A DNA stretch of 64,000 bases from positions 66,742,876 to 66,806,875 of the forward strand of contig OZ024890.1 of NCBI GenBank assembly GCA_964017195.1, read 5' to 3'. Below the pieces are notes generated by a model. The model did no database searches, was not told the DNA's origin, and was given only the letters and a program-made list of their open reading frames with translations. The stretch is from Siderastrea radians. Its lineage: Eukaryota; Cnidaria; Anthozoa; Scleractinia; Rhizangiidae. This document shows, in pieces, positions 1 through 11,182 of the stretch. Both the position numbers and the translations under genes were made by a program. Position 1 is the first letter of the stretch. Each line of letters begins with the position of its first letter.

Positions 1-547
1 ACATTAGTTTACCCGTGCATCGTATTGAAGACGTTGTTTTACTAATCAAATAGTTCGATTTTTTCTGTCTTTAGTTACCTTAAATCCCTCATGATTCATT
101 GGCAGGATAGAAAATGACATTATAATGTCATTATAAAAGATGAAAAATATAGAAAATGACATTATAATGTCATTTTGTCATTTTGTCATTTCTATAGAAA
201 ATGACATTATAATGTCACTTTTGCAAACAACTTCCATGAATCCCTGCAGGCATGTTACATAGACGGAAGTGGGAATAATTGAATATGATTTTAATTCATA
301 TCATCTATTTTTAAAAAGGTGTGCCAGCACCAAAAAGAACGATACCTTCAGATGAAAGTATTCAAGATCCCAAGACATCCGTGCCCACGACAGTGTATGC
401 TGAAGGTCAGATATCCTATTTGATGTGCCTGTGATGAAACCCTGAAGTATTAACTTACGATTCCAATGGGATATTTTGAGCAGTTATTATAAATATACTA
501 CGGTTTGCTTCTAAGAATTTGGCAGAAAGGGATTTTTTTTATTTCTT
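1..547. other. Unique AT-rich flank left of duplicated block A
   Basis: No coding exon is visible. The stretch ends where similarity to the second copy (53976 onward) begins, at the CCCAGCGATAAG shared by both copies. It holds three copies of a short palindrome, listed separately. If gene 1 has an upstream PNP half, it lies left of the window. Confidence 0.6.
108..218. repeat. Three copies of a perfect palindrome
   Basis: The core AAATGACATTATAATGTC occurs near 112, 152 and 198. Each copy is self-complementary around TTATAA (arms AAATGACAT/ATGTCATTT) and is preceded by TAGA or ATAGA. Copies two and three are joined by repeated TTTTGTCA units. Could be decayed transposon ends or a simple cruciform-forming repeat. 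Confidence 0.6.
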
Positions 548-1098
548 CCCAGCGATAAGTAATCACAGCGTGCTGTTAGATGTGTACACTGCTGTATGTC
601 AGAAAGCTCGTGGCCAATGGCGTCATTAGATATAGTCCACAAATAGACTTAACTAACAATTCAGGAAGTATTCTTGTATCATAAGGCAACACTTGGCGAT
701 GGCCGTCGGATTTGGAGCGTCTTAGCCGAGTATTGAGAGACTTAAAGAGACTACAATCTATTAATCCAACCAAGTCTGAGATTATTTCTTTTACTGTAAC
801 CATGAAAACAATGTCTCAGTTTCTCAATCTTTGTTTATTCTAGTAAAGGTTTTGTTGGACTATTAGCTCAACAGACCACACCCTTACCGAAACACCGTGA
901 GCTAGCGGCGGCTGCAAATGCCTCTCTCACATTTATATATATTTTTCTGCACTACAATGCGGATAGTGCTCGGAAATTGAACCTGATTTAAAGTCCTCGG
1001 TTTTTGTTTCTCTAATCGCACAGTTTCGAGACAGTTTCGTTAAATAAATGCTTAGACAAGACGGCTACAAATAAGTCTTGCTGTATTTCTCTTAAAAG

Positions 1099-1644
1099 GT
1101 TCTTCTGCGTTGGAGCACGGTTCAACCTCGACAACAGGAAGTTCTCGTGCCATGAAAGGTATTATTATTGATATTTTGTGTATATGCTTCATCGGCCAGA
1201 AAGTAAGCTGGTGAATAAAAGAAAATTTTCATGATTCGTGGAGATTTAAAATAATGCCGGCCCTCTCGCGCACGATAAAGCTTCGAGACTGCAAAAATAT
1301 TTACATTTGCTCTACCTTTCTTATGGTTAACTTGTAAGATATATTTTTCTATTGCAGTAAAGGCGGGCAAAGTTTCAGATAAAGACCTACAGTTGCTATC
1401 TGGAAAACTCGTCGGGGATAAATGGAAGAAACTGGGGCGTCGCCTGGAGGTCGATGAAGCAAAGATAAGTGCATGTCATAAACAACATGAAGAATTGGAC
1501 GAAAAGGCGTATCACATGTTGACGTACTGGAAGGAGAAAGAAGGTTCTGGTGCTACTTATGAAGTTTTGTACGATGCTTTGTGTGATGCAGAGAGAGTGG
1601 CCTGTAAAAATTTAGCGGAACAAATTTGTTGTCATCAATCTTAA
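1099..1644 (+). CDS. Gene 1 (partial): linker exon and C-terminal Death-domain exon
   Basis: Two exons are visible: 1099-1158 (60 nt, linker rich in Ser/Thr/Gly) and 1358-1644 (Death domain and stop). Both begin in phase 1; the first ends ATGAAAG before a GT donor, and the last follows a pyrimidine tract ending TTGCAG. The Death exon encodes about 95 residues with the six-helix pattern GDKWKKLGRRL, then ATYEVLYDAL, ending in EQICC. Death domains are homotypic adaptor modules of apoptosis and innate immune signalling. The first exon's acceptor is CTTAAAAG where the duplicate (gene 4) has CTTGACAG, so it is weaker. No PNP exon lies between position 1 and 1099, so this is either the 3' end of a gene starting left of the window or an orphaned 3' half. 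The Death call is strong; whether the gene is expressed is unknown. Confidence 0.75.
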
Positions 1645-2280
1645 TAACGGCTCAGGTGAAGACAAATACAAGGTAGAACTCGGTGGGTTTTGATGAAACC
1701 AACCTTGCTAATTACTCAAACCAAACAGTAGTTTCGAATTCCTTTGTCTCAGATTGAGGCTCATAACTTGTATGCCAGTAAACACCAGCAGTTTTAACAG
1801 CAGTTTTCCCGTGATATGCCTACATTTACCCCATGTAATGAGATTGCAACTGACGCTAACTACTAACTATCCTGCAAGCAGACTCACTTGTTTGATGTCT
1901 AGGACCGAAACCCGTTTACCTTGGATTTGCTAACAATTTTTAATCGTTTTACTTTTGCCTATTTGGAGCTAGATAATCTCGAGTTCTCCGCTACCTCCTT
2001 CTAGTTGCCGAAGTTGACACATCGCAATTCGAACGACAGTGTATTATTAGTGTATGCTGCTTAATTATCACAGAAGACAACGTCCCACAAAATATATATG
2101 ACGTATATTAAATTGGTCATTTTTTAACGAGAAAAAAGAACTTGATTCTTAATCCTTTGATTGCCTTTACAGTGGCTAACTTACCGAATATCATCTAAGT
2201 TTACAAAATAGAACGCTGATTAGAAGTAATAAACAGCATGAATGGCCTGTATTACATGAAAGGAAGACTGCAAGAACTAT
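1645..2280. other. Downstream flank of gene 1, no gene seen
   Basis: Nearly the same sequence follows gene 4 (55075-55720). I see only short open frames without start context or family signature, probably 3' UTR and intergenic DNA. Confidence 0.5.
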
Positions 2281-2284
2281 TCTA

Positions 2285-2965
2285 GTTTGTACCATTGTTC
2301 AGTTTTGTTAAACTCTATAATTTGCCTGATTTTGACCCCAATGTCCTAGATAAATCTAAGATCAAACACTATATAAGCCTAATGCAACACAAATATATCC
2401 TACACTGGCAACATTCTATTCAACACTCAAAGAAACTAGAATTTTATAACACTTTTAAAAACGAATAGACACCTTCTTGTTGTCTAGAACTTACAAGCAA
2501 GTTAAATGAAAGGAAAGAATTAGTGAAATTCAGAATAGGTAATGATTGAAACTGGTAGATATAGTCAAATCCCGAGGGTTAATAGACTTTGCCCTACTTG
2601 CCGATCTAATCAAATTGAGGATGAAATTCAGTTACTTTTTCACTGTCCTAAATACTCAATTTTTAGAGACAGGTTTTACAGGAAACTAGAGTATCACCTA
2701 CTATATATAAAACGATTGTCTACATTGGAAGCTACAAAAGAATTAATGAATTCTAATAATTGTTTTGTAAACATTCAATTGATGAGATTCATTCTATCAT
2801 GCTTCAATTTACGCAATAATTTATTATCAATTCAGACTGATGCAACTTAATTCTTATCTCCTTATATAATTATTACATTATAAGTTCTTTTTGTTGAGTT
2901 GTATGCTTTTGCAATACTGTAATAACCTATAGTCATGCAAATAAAGCTATTGTTGTTGTTGTTAA
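2285..2965 (+). mobile_element. 5'-truncated LINE, 3' end only
   Basis: The frame at 2542-2850 has the cysteine/histidine signature RLCPTCRSNQIEDE...FHC, which matches the C-terminal end of the LINE at 13.3 kb (ICPLCKSNQVENE...LLQC). The upstream part matches that LINE with stops. The 3' end has the same TGCTTTTGCAATACTGTAA and ATGCAAATAAAGC signature, followed by a short (TTG)n tail. The duplicate is at 55738-56421. Confidence 0.75.
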
Positions 2966-3308
2966 AAATGACAGCACCCTCGTTATCTCGATTCCCCTTC
3001 ATCTCGAACAATTTTCACTTTCCTTTAAGAGTTCGAAATAACAAAGGTCTGCCCTAGAACAGTTGGCAATGTTGCATCAGTTATACCTATAGGGGTTCGT
3101 TTATTGACCCTGTACGACTTTTGATTTCTTTTTTCATATGCACTACAACTGCAATTAAAATTGGAGGATACTCGAGTCCTTGTAGGTCAGTACCAAAAAA
3201 AAAACAGTTGTTTGAGACTTCAGAGGAGAATTATTGTGGCACCATGCATAAGAGTAATTTTACTTAACCCGTGAAATAGATACTAACTATTACTTACTAT
3301 TACACACT

Positions 3309-3656
3309 GGGCGCTTTCCATTCGACCAAAAATTCCGGTTTGAAATTTCGAAAATTTCAAGTGGCAAATGGAACAGTAAATCGGGAAATTTTCCGGTTTG
3401 TTACACCAGCCCGGTTGGACCGAACCGTTCCATTCAGTTTAAGACAGAAATTTCCAGAAATTTACGACAGAGAGGTACTGCAAACCGAAGTTTTTTCGAA
3501 TGGAACAGTAATTTCCCATCAGAACGGTCCCACCGAAAAAAGCGGTCCACCTCGAAAGGTGGACCTTCTTTTGCGAAAAATGTCCGGTTGGACAGAACCG
3601 TTCCATTCAGTTTTGGACCGGAATTTCCGGAAGTTTTGGTTGAATGGAAAGCGCCC
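3309..3656. mobile_element. 348-bp MITE with 3-bp target duplication
   Basis: The ends are inverted copies beginning GGGCGCTTTCCATTC. The element is flanked by ACT at 3306-3308 and 3657-3659. The duplicate block has an uninterrupted CACACTAATTCC at about 56759, an empty site, which proves insertion. The TIR start and 3-bp duplication resemble PIF/Harbinger-type non-autonomous elements. Inside are two copies of a segment like CCGTTCCATTCAGTTT and a small hairpin. Open frames across it (3340-3690 and the reverse) are products of the repeat structure. Confidence 0.85.
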
Positions 3657-3694
3657 ACTAATTCCATTGTTTTCTTTTGTTTATCTTTGAGTGT

Positions 3695-3867
3695 TAAACA
3701 CTAATTGTTAGATTAAGTAAAATCATTCTGTTACAGTGTACTGTTACAGCAATAGCGTTTACGTATATACTTTAACCTGGGTAAACACTACACTGCATGG
3801 CTTGGAATGCCGGCACAAAAAGCCGATACGATCAAGTACCTAGCACGTACGAAGGAAGGTAATTTAT
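3695..3867. other. About 170-bp segment missing from the duplicate
   Basis: Block A reads GAGTGTTA, then this segment, then CCAGGCTTGCATGC. Block A' (near 56800) joins the two flanks directly. No clear terminal repeats were seen, so it may be a deletion in A' rather than an insertion here. Confidence 0.5.
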
Positions 3868-4640
3868 ACCAGGCTTGCATGCAGGTTTCATCCTGGAGCA
3901 AATCCCATACATATATCTTTGGGACGTAACGCGATGACAAGTATCAGGATTTCAACCATCGATCTTCAGGGCAACAGCTCCGAAGTCAGGCGATCACCAC
4001 TGAGACTCGGTGCTCTTGGTAACATTTACTTTTAATTGACGTTGACTCGTAAACGTATCCGCTATTCAGATGTACGTGCAGCATGATTCTGGTACGAAAA
4101 TCACGCAAGTAAAATGGTTTTTCTCTTGTCCGAACAGACGTCCTATCCCCGGTATTTTCAGTATAGTGTGAACCCAACCATAACTGAGTAATCGCTAAAC
4201 ACGTGTTTGTATTTCATAGTACAACGGACTCGGACAGTATTTTAATAGGACCATATATCTATGCATATATATCAACTATGCAATAAGTTGATTAAGTTTT
4301 TAGACGGAATCAACAGAAGGTTAACTATACATTCTAGTCATTTTTATAAGTTTCGATGCATGATATCTTATGCTTAGGACTCAGTTTATCTTATTGCCTT
4401 GAGGCAATGTTAGGCCTGAATTGGTATAATAAAGGGACTTTGGGTGCGATTCCATCGCAATTTGTCTGTGATTTTAAAGTGATAACATCAGAGAGCATGC
4501 AGAGCGCGTAAAATGACGAGACTTTGCTGCAACTTTTTGGAGCAAGTTTCGACTCCACTCGCCTACTTTCCATGTTCGTATGATAATTGCCGGATTCTTT
4601 TTATTTTTTTATACCTTTTTTTGGGTGAATTCTAAATACA
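3868..4640. other. Intergenic DNA, no gene seen
   Basis: Shared with block A' (about 56805-57600). The short open frames here are not preserved as reading frames between the copies, and none shows a recognisable domain. Confidence 0.45.
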
Positions 4641-4712
4641 ACATGTACACAAGGGCTTCAGTAAAGAACGCCCTATTCGATTTCCCATGTTTTTTTAAAG
4701 AGGGTGCCTCTT

Positions 4713-5010
4713 AATACAGAGGTATTTTTGCAAAGGTTATGTGGGGGGAAAGCAGATCTTAGCAAGGGTTATTGGAATCTAAAACGAAAACTGGTGAGTA
4801 ACCATGTATTTTTCAGAGATAATTAAGCAAACATAATTCTAAAAACGCTTTAAAATACAAAGAATATATGGTAATTTCTTTATGAATTTAAGCTCAGTGA
4901 TCTCTGAAAAATGCACTCGTTACCCCCAATTTTCGTTTAGGATTCTGACGGCCCTTGGTAAGATCTGATTTTTCCACATAGACATAAACCGCGCAAAATA
5001 CCTTTGTGTT
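4713..5010. repeat. Imperfect long inverted repeat (hairpin element)
   Basis: The left arm (about 4713-4829) contains CAGATCTTAGCAAGGG and TTTTTCAGAGAT. The right arm (about 4890-5010) is its reverse complement with scattered mismatches (CAGATCTTACCAAGGG on the minus strand). The loop is about 60 nt. This looks like a foldback or TIR transposon remnant. It is present in both duplicates (57668-57948), so it predates the duplication. Confidence 0.65.
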
Positions 5011-6540
5011 AGCAGGCGAATTCCGTAAGAAACTTGAATATCTCGGACCAGGCGTGTTTTTCTTGACAGCCTCGAAACTTTTTGGGCCAATTTTGGCAAG
5101 ATAATTTACACTGTACCTTTGAAACAAAAAAGTTACAAAGCAGATAACGTTGCCATAAGTTAAAGGGTCTTATAGATTTCTTATCTTACAGGCATGTCAA
5201 AATAACAACTTTGTAGAGTAAGTGTTTCATATTTTTACAAATGGCTTTTCGCGAACGAAAAGTTTTCGGGGCTTTCGAGAAACGTGCACCAGACCCGAGA
5301 TGCGCAAAACGTGTGCGTAGTAACAAAAGGAGGCACCATCCTTAAATTTGTTGGGACTAAAAACAATACTAATCAATTAACTAGAAATACGTGACTTGCA
5401 GAACCTCGCAAAGCTCGTTGTGTACGCTTAATTTCAAGCTGGCTTTCACGCTTTGGAGATTAGGTGGTAAATCCCTCCCACCCCGGCGAGGATTTCCAGC
5501 CACTCGTTGAATGTCCCTCATTTGTATCAGAAATTGGTCCAGTAAACAGTTGTACACAGATGATGAATAAATAAACATGTCAGCATGTAGTGAATTTAAG
5601 CAATGAATAAACACGAGAGTGCGCAATTGTCAGCGGTAGTGGGATTTGGTTTTGTTGCTAGGCAACTGCGGACATCATCGAGAGATATATAGGCAGTCTG
5701 AGATTCGACAGGCCTAAGCGATCCGCCCGCGACAAATTCACAAATCCCTGCACGTTAAATTCCGATTTTTTATGGTAAGGCCATGAATGGCAATTTGTAC
5801 TTGATACTTCAAAAGCATAGAGTGATAGCTTGGATTTAGTTATTTCTCTTTTTTTTAGTTTATAGGCACTTGATTATTTCAAAATAGAAAAGGCAAAGAC
5901 AAATACAGCTTTAGCCCTTGATGCGTCACTGTGTTTCGTTTTGTAAGTGTTCAATAGCCATGACATTTAGGGAGTTTCCGGACTGAAGGCACTGACACAG
6001 TTTACGCTACAGTTACAGCTGGTACCTACAGAATCACAGTTCAATTCTCACTCCATGAATGAACATTATACAAAATTACGGCTCAGTGCTATTTTTGCAC
6101 ATTGCGTTTCAGAATGTAAAAGTAGCCATTGCACATTTCTTGCCAACAAAGCCGGCAATTCGCGCAACCTACCCAACCCATAGTTCCTGGGTACGAGATT
6201 ACGACTTGCGAAGACCTCCTATGCTAAACCAATTCCTAAACCACCATGTTACTTAAAGAAGAGGTGGGGATAGCTCTGGAATGGCACACAAATTAACGAG
6301 CAACATGGAGCAGCAATCCTGTATGTACGCGTTGGATCAAATTAATCTAGTGGGATAAAAAAGACAATGATACCAAAAATGAAGTACACCCGATACAATG
6401 TAACCTTTATTGGTTGAGAAGGATATCTCGGCTGGCTACGTCCAGCCTTCTTCAGGTACAATAAAATCGCAAAAAACAAAAATGTTCCATACACGTGTTA
6501 CTAAAAAAGTAGCTATTGTGAAAATAGTGTACTTAACTAT
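5011..6540. other. Intergenic DNA, no gene seen
   Basis: Collinear with 57949-59460. No domain or splice-supported exon was recognised. Open frames at 5381-5626 and 6059-6256 are altered by indels in the duplicate, arguing against coding use. Confidence 0.4.
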
Positions 6541-6725
6541 GACAAGAAGTGACAGTACAAGTACATTGACAAGTACAGATGACTGGAAGTACATTGACAG
6601 GTTTAGTAAGTTTCAACATGGACATTCATGAATAAAAAACCTACCATGTTGAAACGTACTAAACATGTCAATGTCAATGTACATGTCCGACAGTGTACGT
6701 GTCAATGTACCTGTCAATGTACTTG
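6541..6725. repeat. GTACATTGACA tandem units and palindrome
   Basis: Repeated GTACATTGACAAGTAC-like units run to about 6620 and reappear inverted (GTCAATGTAC) at 6667-6725. The innermost arms are near 6590-6624 and 6644-6680 (TTTCAACATGG / CCATGTTGAAA), separated by a spacer of about 20 nt. Probably a foldback element. The duplicate lies at about 59440-59605. Confidence 0.55.
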
Positions 6726-6861
6726 TGGTAATTAGGAAACGAAAGGTTCATTTTGATTGAATAACTGAGAAAACGGATAGTTAACGAATACAAGTATACA
6801 AGTAAAACAACAACAACTACAACTACTGATACCGTTATCACAACCACTACCACTGCCACCA

Positions 6862-7118
<257 letters not shown>

Positions 7119-7878
7119 TGAGTGACCAGTGAAAATGGTCACGTCTTTTGTGATAAGAGAATCTGCTGATGTTTCTTCAATAGTTTAAAAACATAGAATA
7201 GCCGACAGTAGTACGTTTGTAGGAGCCAACTTAACATGTTAACCACCCGTTCATCTGTATTGTAGTGTAACACCTTGGTGTGTGAAGTACCTGAAGTTGT
7301 AAGTAGAATCTTTAACGGGGTAACTGTCTTGCCAATGACGGAACGGCCTAGGACAATAATTAGATCATTGGTAACCAATAGCAGTTTAGTATTAGTCATC
7401 GAAGGATTATGTCATCTATGTAAAGGTTGGAATAAATACATGTGCTTAGTAAGTAGTTCTTCGGTTACGCCCGACCGGGCTATACTTGCCGAGGTTACAC
7501 CCGAGCGGTTACCCCGATGGGTTATACCCCCGGTGGGGACGCCGGTAACAACGATCCAGTCCTGTACGTAATCGTGTCGGTTGCATTCTTGGTGAAAATC
7601 TGGTGATATCTTGGAGGTATCGCAGTTATTAAATTTACTGTTGGAGCCAAGTACTGCCTACTCTCTGAGTCTCAGTGGTTTCTACTGTATAGATTCCCGT
7701 ACTTCCCGCAGCCAGCGAGTGACTCCCCCAAGTTCAAGAAGTTGTTTCAGAGTTTTTCAGCTATTGTCCAGTTAGCCACAAAACCTGTTATCACACTTTT
7801 CAGCTGAGTAATATTTAATTTATTTACATGGCAGAATTGCATTATACTGGTAAAAAGTTTATAACAACGAAAATTTAA
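7119..7878 (+). other. Probable LINE 5' untranslated region
   Basis: Lies between the (TAC)n array and the first ORF1 ATG at 7879. It is locally GC-rich at 7460-7560, with repeated CCGAxxGG-type motifs. The open frame at 7275-7571 shows no recognisable domain. Confidence 0.4.
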
Positions 7879-10199
7879 ATGGATGAAGATCCCGATAACC
7901 CGTCATTTGAGCCCGGAGATAATCCTGGTCAAAAGAAAAAAACCGGATTCAAGCCATCGTCAATGGTCGATCATGTGAAGATCTCCATCGTTATCTGGTC
8001 GATAAATTTCACTCCTCGACTAAATCGAAAACAGTTTCCTTCGAGAAAATCGATTTATCCACCTACAAACCCACGGCGAAAGTGGCATCCTTTATAACAT
8101 CGGAGGATTGTCTGCTGTTATGGATCAAAACCCTTATAGTACGCTACTTCGAACACTTAAACACCATGGGATATCGTGTTACGTGGCAAGAACAAGAATC
8201 GTACAGTTGCGCAACCAAGAGCGACAAAATTATCCTGCACATTTATGCCGTAGAAGGTAACGAAGAAGATCAACTTATCACTACATCTATCTTTATTTCT
8301 ACTGGTCGAATAATGATTCAAGGGAAGAAATTCGCCGAGTGGAGCCGAGACGAATTTCCGGCGCTATTATAAATCGTAAACAGTCTTGAGTCTTTAGGTA
8401 ACCCTAGTTCAAAGAACATTTCTTTGTTTCTTCGGGGCTTATCAAATTTCTTTACAAAGTGTGAAGGCTCTGAAGCAGAGGAACTCGACGACATTACTAC
8501 TAAAGAAGATGTTGTGCACAACAATGAAATCTCAGATGTGACAGACATCCAGCGTGGACAAAGGAACTACAGAAACTATCCGGATGATATGTTAAAACAT
8601 ATTGAGCCTCTCTCCCTCACACCAAGTAGATTAAATACTTTGCGAAACACAGTCGGAAACTTAGAAGCCGAATTTACACAGTTTAAGATAACACACACGG
8701 GTAACATCGAACAACTAAAGGACAAAACTGTCCAGCAAGACCATCTTCTCAAAGTACAAAAAACGGCCCTTGGAGGAGGTCTTGCTGACGACTTGGCAAT
8801 CAATAACAAGCTACTAAATGAAGAACTACAAAAACACGCCGCTCATATCACAAAATTACAGGACGAAAACCAGGCATTACAGAAGAAACACGCAAAACTA
8901 TCGGAAGATAATGTAGCCATGAAAAGAAAACAAAGCCTACTGGAAGCAGAAGTCGCGTTTCTTAAAGATCAGGTTAAAGCCCTTTGGGAGAAATTGAACG
9001 TACACCCACCGGAAAAAGCCACTATGACTGATACGTCGAGCCAGACTTCCCCCCGCGTAGAGGACGACAGCATAATTTGCGCAACGAATAAAGAATGTGA
9101 AAATCCGACTTCTACACCGGCATGCGCCCAATGGAAAGAAGACGAATTGCTCGTTGTGAATCTACCAACATCTAACTCTTTCTCCCCCTTCAAGAACCCC
9201 CACAAAACCTCTTGAAAATGGCAAACAAGACAAGCCAAAGACAGCTAATCCCCAACACCCTACTACGTCCTCTGCTAGCAACAACAACACTCGTTCTAAT
9301 GAAGTGATCTTCCTATGCGATTCCAATGGAAAGTTTTTGGACACAAGACAAATGTTTTCATCGAAACACGAAGTCAAGTACATCAGAGCACCACTGATTG
9401 AACACGCAAGATCCTACTTAAAAAATGACGTTCGCACTCCTCCTCAATTGATCATACTGCACACGGGAACAAACGACCTTGAGAGAACCAATTCTCCTGA
9501 AGAACTTATCTCCAACATATTAATATTGATTACTGAGGCTTCCACAAAATTCCCATCAAGCAAGATATTTTTCTCAACACTTCTTCCCCGCAACGACATC
9601 CCAACACCGATAATCACCTCAATAAATGATCAATTAGTTAATAGCTGCTCAAGACTACCCAACGTACAGTTAATTAAACACGACAACCTGTTCGCGAATC
9701 AACTCAATATTCTCCACGATAACAAGCACATTCTTAAACGACACATAGGGCTTTTCGCCAAAAATCTGAAAGACGCCATTCACGGCCGTCTTCAAATGCC
9801 CCGCCAATCCAAAGAGCATCACCAAATCAACTGGTATCTCCCCAAGGTCCCAATACAGTGTTGCGGCACGCTTCATACAGCAATGCTGTCAAAAACACAC
9901 TACCCTGGCCTTACCATCCTCAAACGCAACCTCCGCCCATACCACTTGCCACACCACAACTACAGCAACGGATACCCCCAGCACCACACCAAACTGCACC
10001 GCATCAAATGCTCCCACATGCTGCAAAACCGCTACAGCAACAGATACCTCCCACCCCACACCAAAGTACATCATATGCGTATACCAACGCACTGCATCAA
10101 ACGCTTACGCATGCTGAAAAAATGGAAACTGCGCGTGAAGAGACACCATTACCTCAGGAAATCATATCCTTGCTACGATTTGTAAAATCATTTCTATAA
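7879..10199 (+). pseudogene. LINE ORF1: coiled coil plus SGNH/GDSL esterase-like domain
   Basis: ORF1 starts at ATG 7879 (MDEDPDNPSFEPG) and can be followed only by changing frame. The part at 8082-8372 ends in a TAA and resumes in the same frame from about 8373 to 9215. That part has a heptad-rich coiled coil (LQDENQALQKKHAKL). A further shift leads to 9304-9860, the SGNH-like domain, with block I CDSN (FLCDSNGKFLD), block III GTND (LHTGTNDLE) and a late D-x-x-H (DNKHI). The last part, in a third frame from about 9858 to 10199, is Pro/Gln/His-rich. ORF1 proteins bind LINE RNA; the esterase role is not well understood. It cannot be translated as one protein here. Confidence 0.8.
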
Positions 10200-10299
10200 T
10201 TAACCAAGCGACCTGATTTGAACATTAGACACTTAATTAAGTAGGATAAATTTTATACCAGTATAATGAGTAAGTAATTTAGCAATCTATCATTGGTAC

Positions 10300-11165
10300 C
10301 AAAGATCACCCCGATATTTCAAGCAACCTGTCCTTTTGTGCTTGGAATATCAACGGACTATCTTCCAAATACCTTGGAAACAAGTTACAAAGTATTGATT
10401 TTTTGAGCGTTGTTGATAATTCTGATTTTATAGTACTAACCGAAATCGGCAATTGCTCTGATTTGGAAATACCCGGATATAAATCTTTTGTTCAGTGTTC
10501 CGCTCCTAACCAGTCGAAAAAAGGTGGTTGGAACTCTGGTGGAATAGCTTTATTTTACAAAAACAAACTCCATAAAAAAATTTCAATCACGAAAACAACT
10601 CAAAACTTTTTATGGTTCAAAATCGAGAAAAGTTTCTTAAATTTGGTGAAGGATATTTACGTTTGCGGGGTGTATATACCTCCGTGTAACTCAAAATATT
10701 TCGATCTCGAAATTTTTGATCAGCTAGAGCAAGACATAGTACACTTTTCTACAACAGGATCAGTAATTCTTATGGGGGACTTTAATTCAAGAACCGGAAA
10801 ATACTCCGATACTGTCTCACAAGAGGGAAACAGCATAATTACTAATGATCAGTCGGAATCAGCTTTTCAACCAGCCCAAAGAAATAGTTTTGATAATGTA
10901 TTAAATAGTCATGGGAAAAAACTATTAGAAGTTTGCAAAAACCTTGATCTAAGAATAGTTAATGGCAGAGTCAATGGAGATACCCTAGGCAGACCCACTT
11001 TTTCATGGAAAAAACGGGACAAGCGTTATTGATTACATAATATGCGATCAGTGCACATTTCTAAACGTTGCCAATTTTGTTGTTAAACAGCCGTCCTACT
11101 TGTCGGACCACAGTGCCATCGTAGCATGGTTGAATCTTAACACCAGCTTACCAGCAAGCGAAACC
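10300..11165 (+). pseudogene. LINE ORF2 endonuclease domain (APE/EEP type)
   Basis: The APE-like endonuclease signatures appear in order: WNINGL near 10345, VLTEIG near 10435, VYIPPCNS near 10670, LMGDFNSRTG near 10770, a GRPTFSW segment near 10990, and SDHSAI near 11105. The last two lie in different frames, so there is a frameshift close to 11025. In active LINEs this domain nicks target DNA to prime reverse transcription. Confidence 0.85.
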
Positions 11166-11182
11166 CAAACTTCAACCTCCAC

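Noticed and set aside
3340..3690. 116-codon frame at 3.3-3.7 kb
   Set aside because: Lies within the MITE, absent from the duplicate, and built from its internal repeats.
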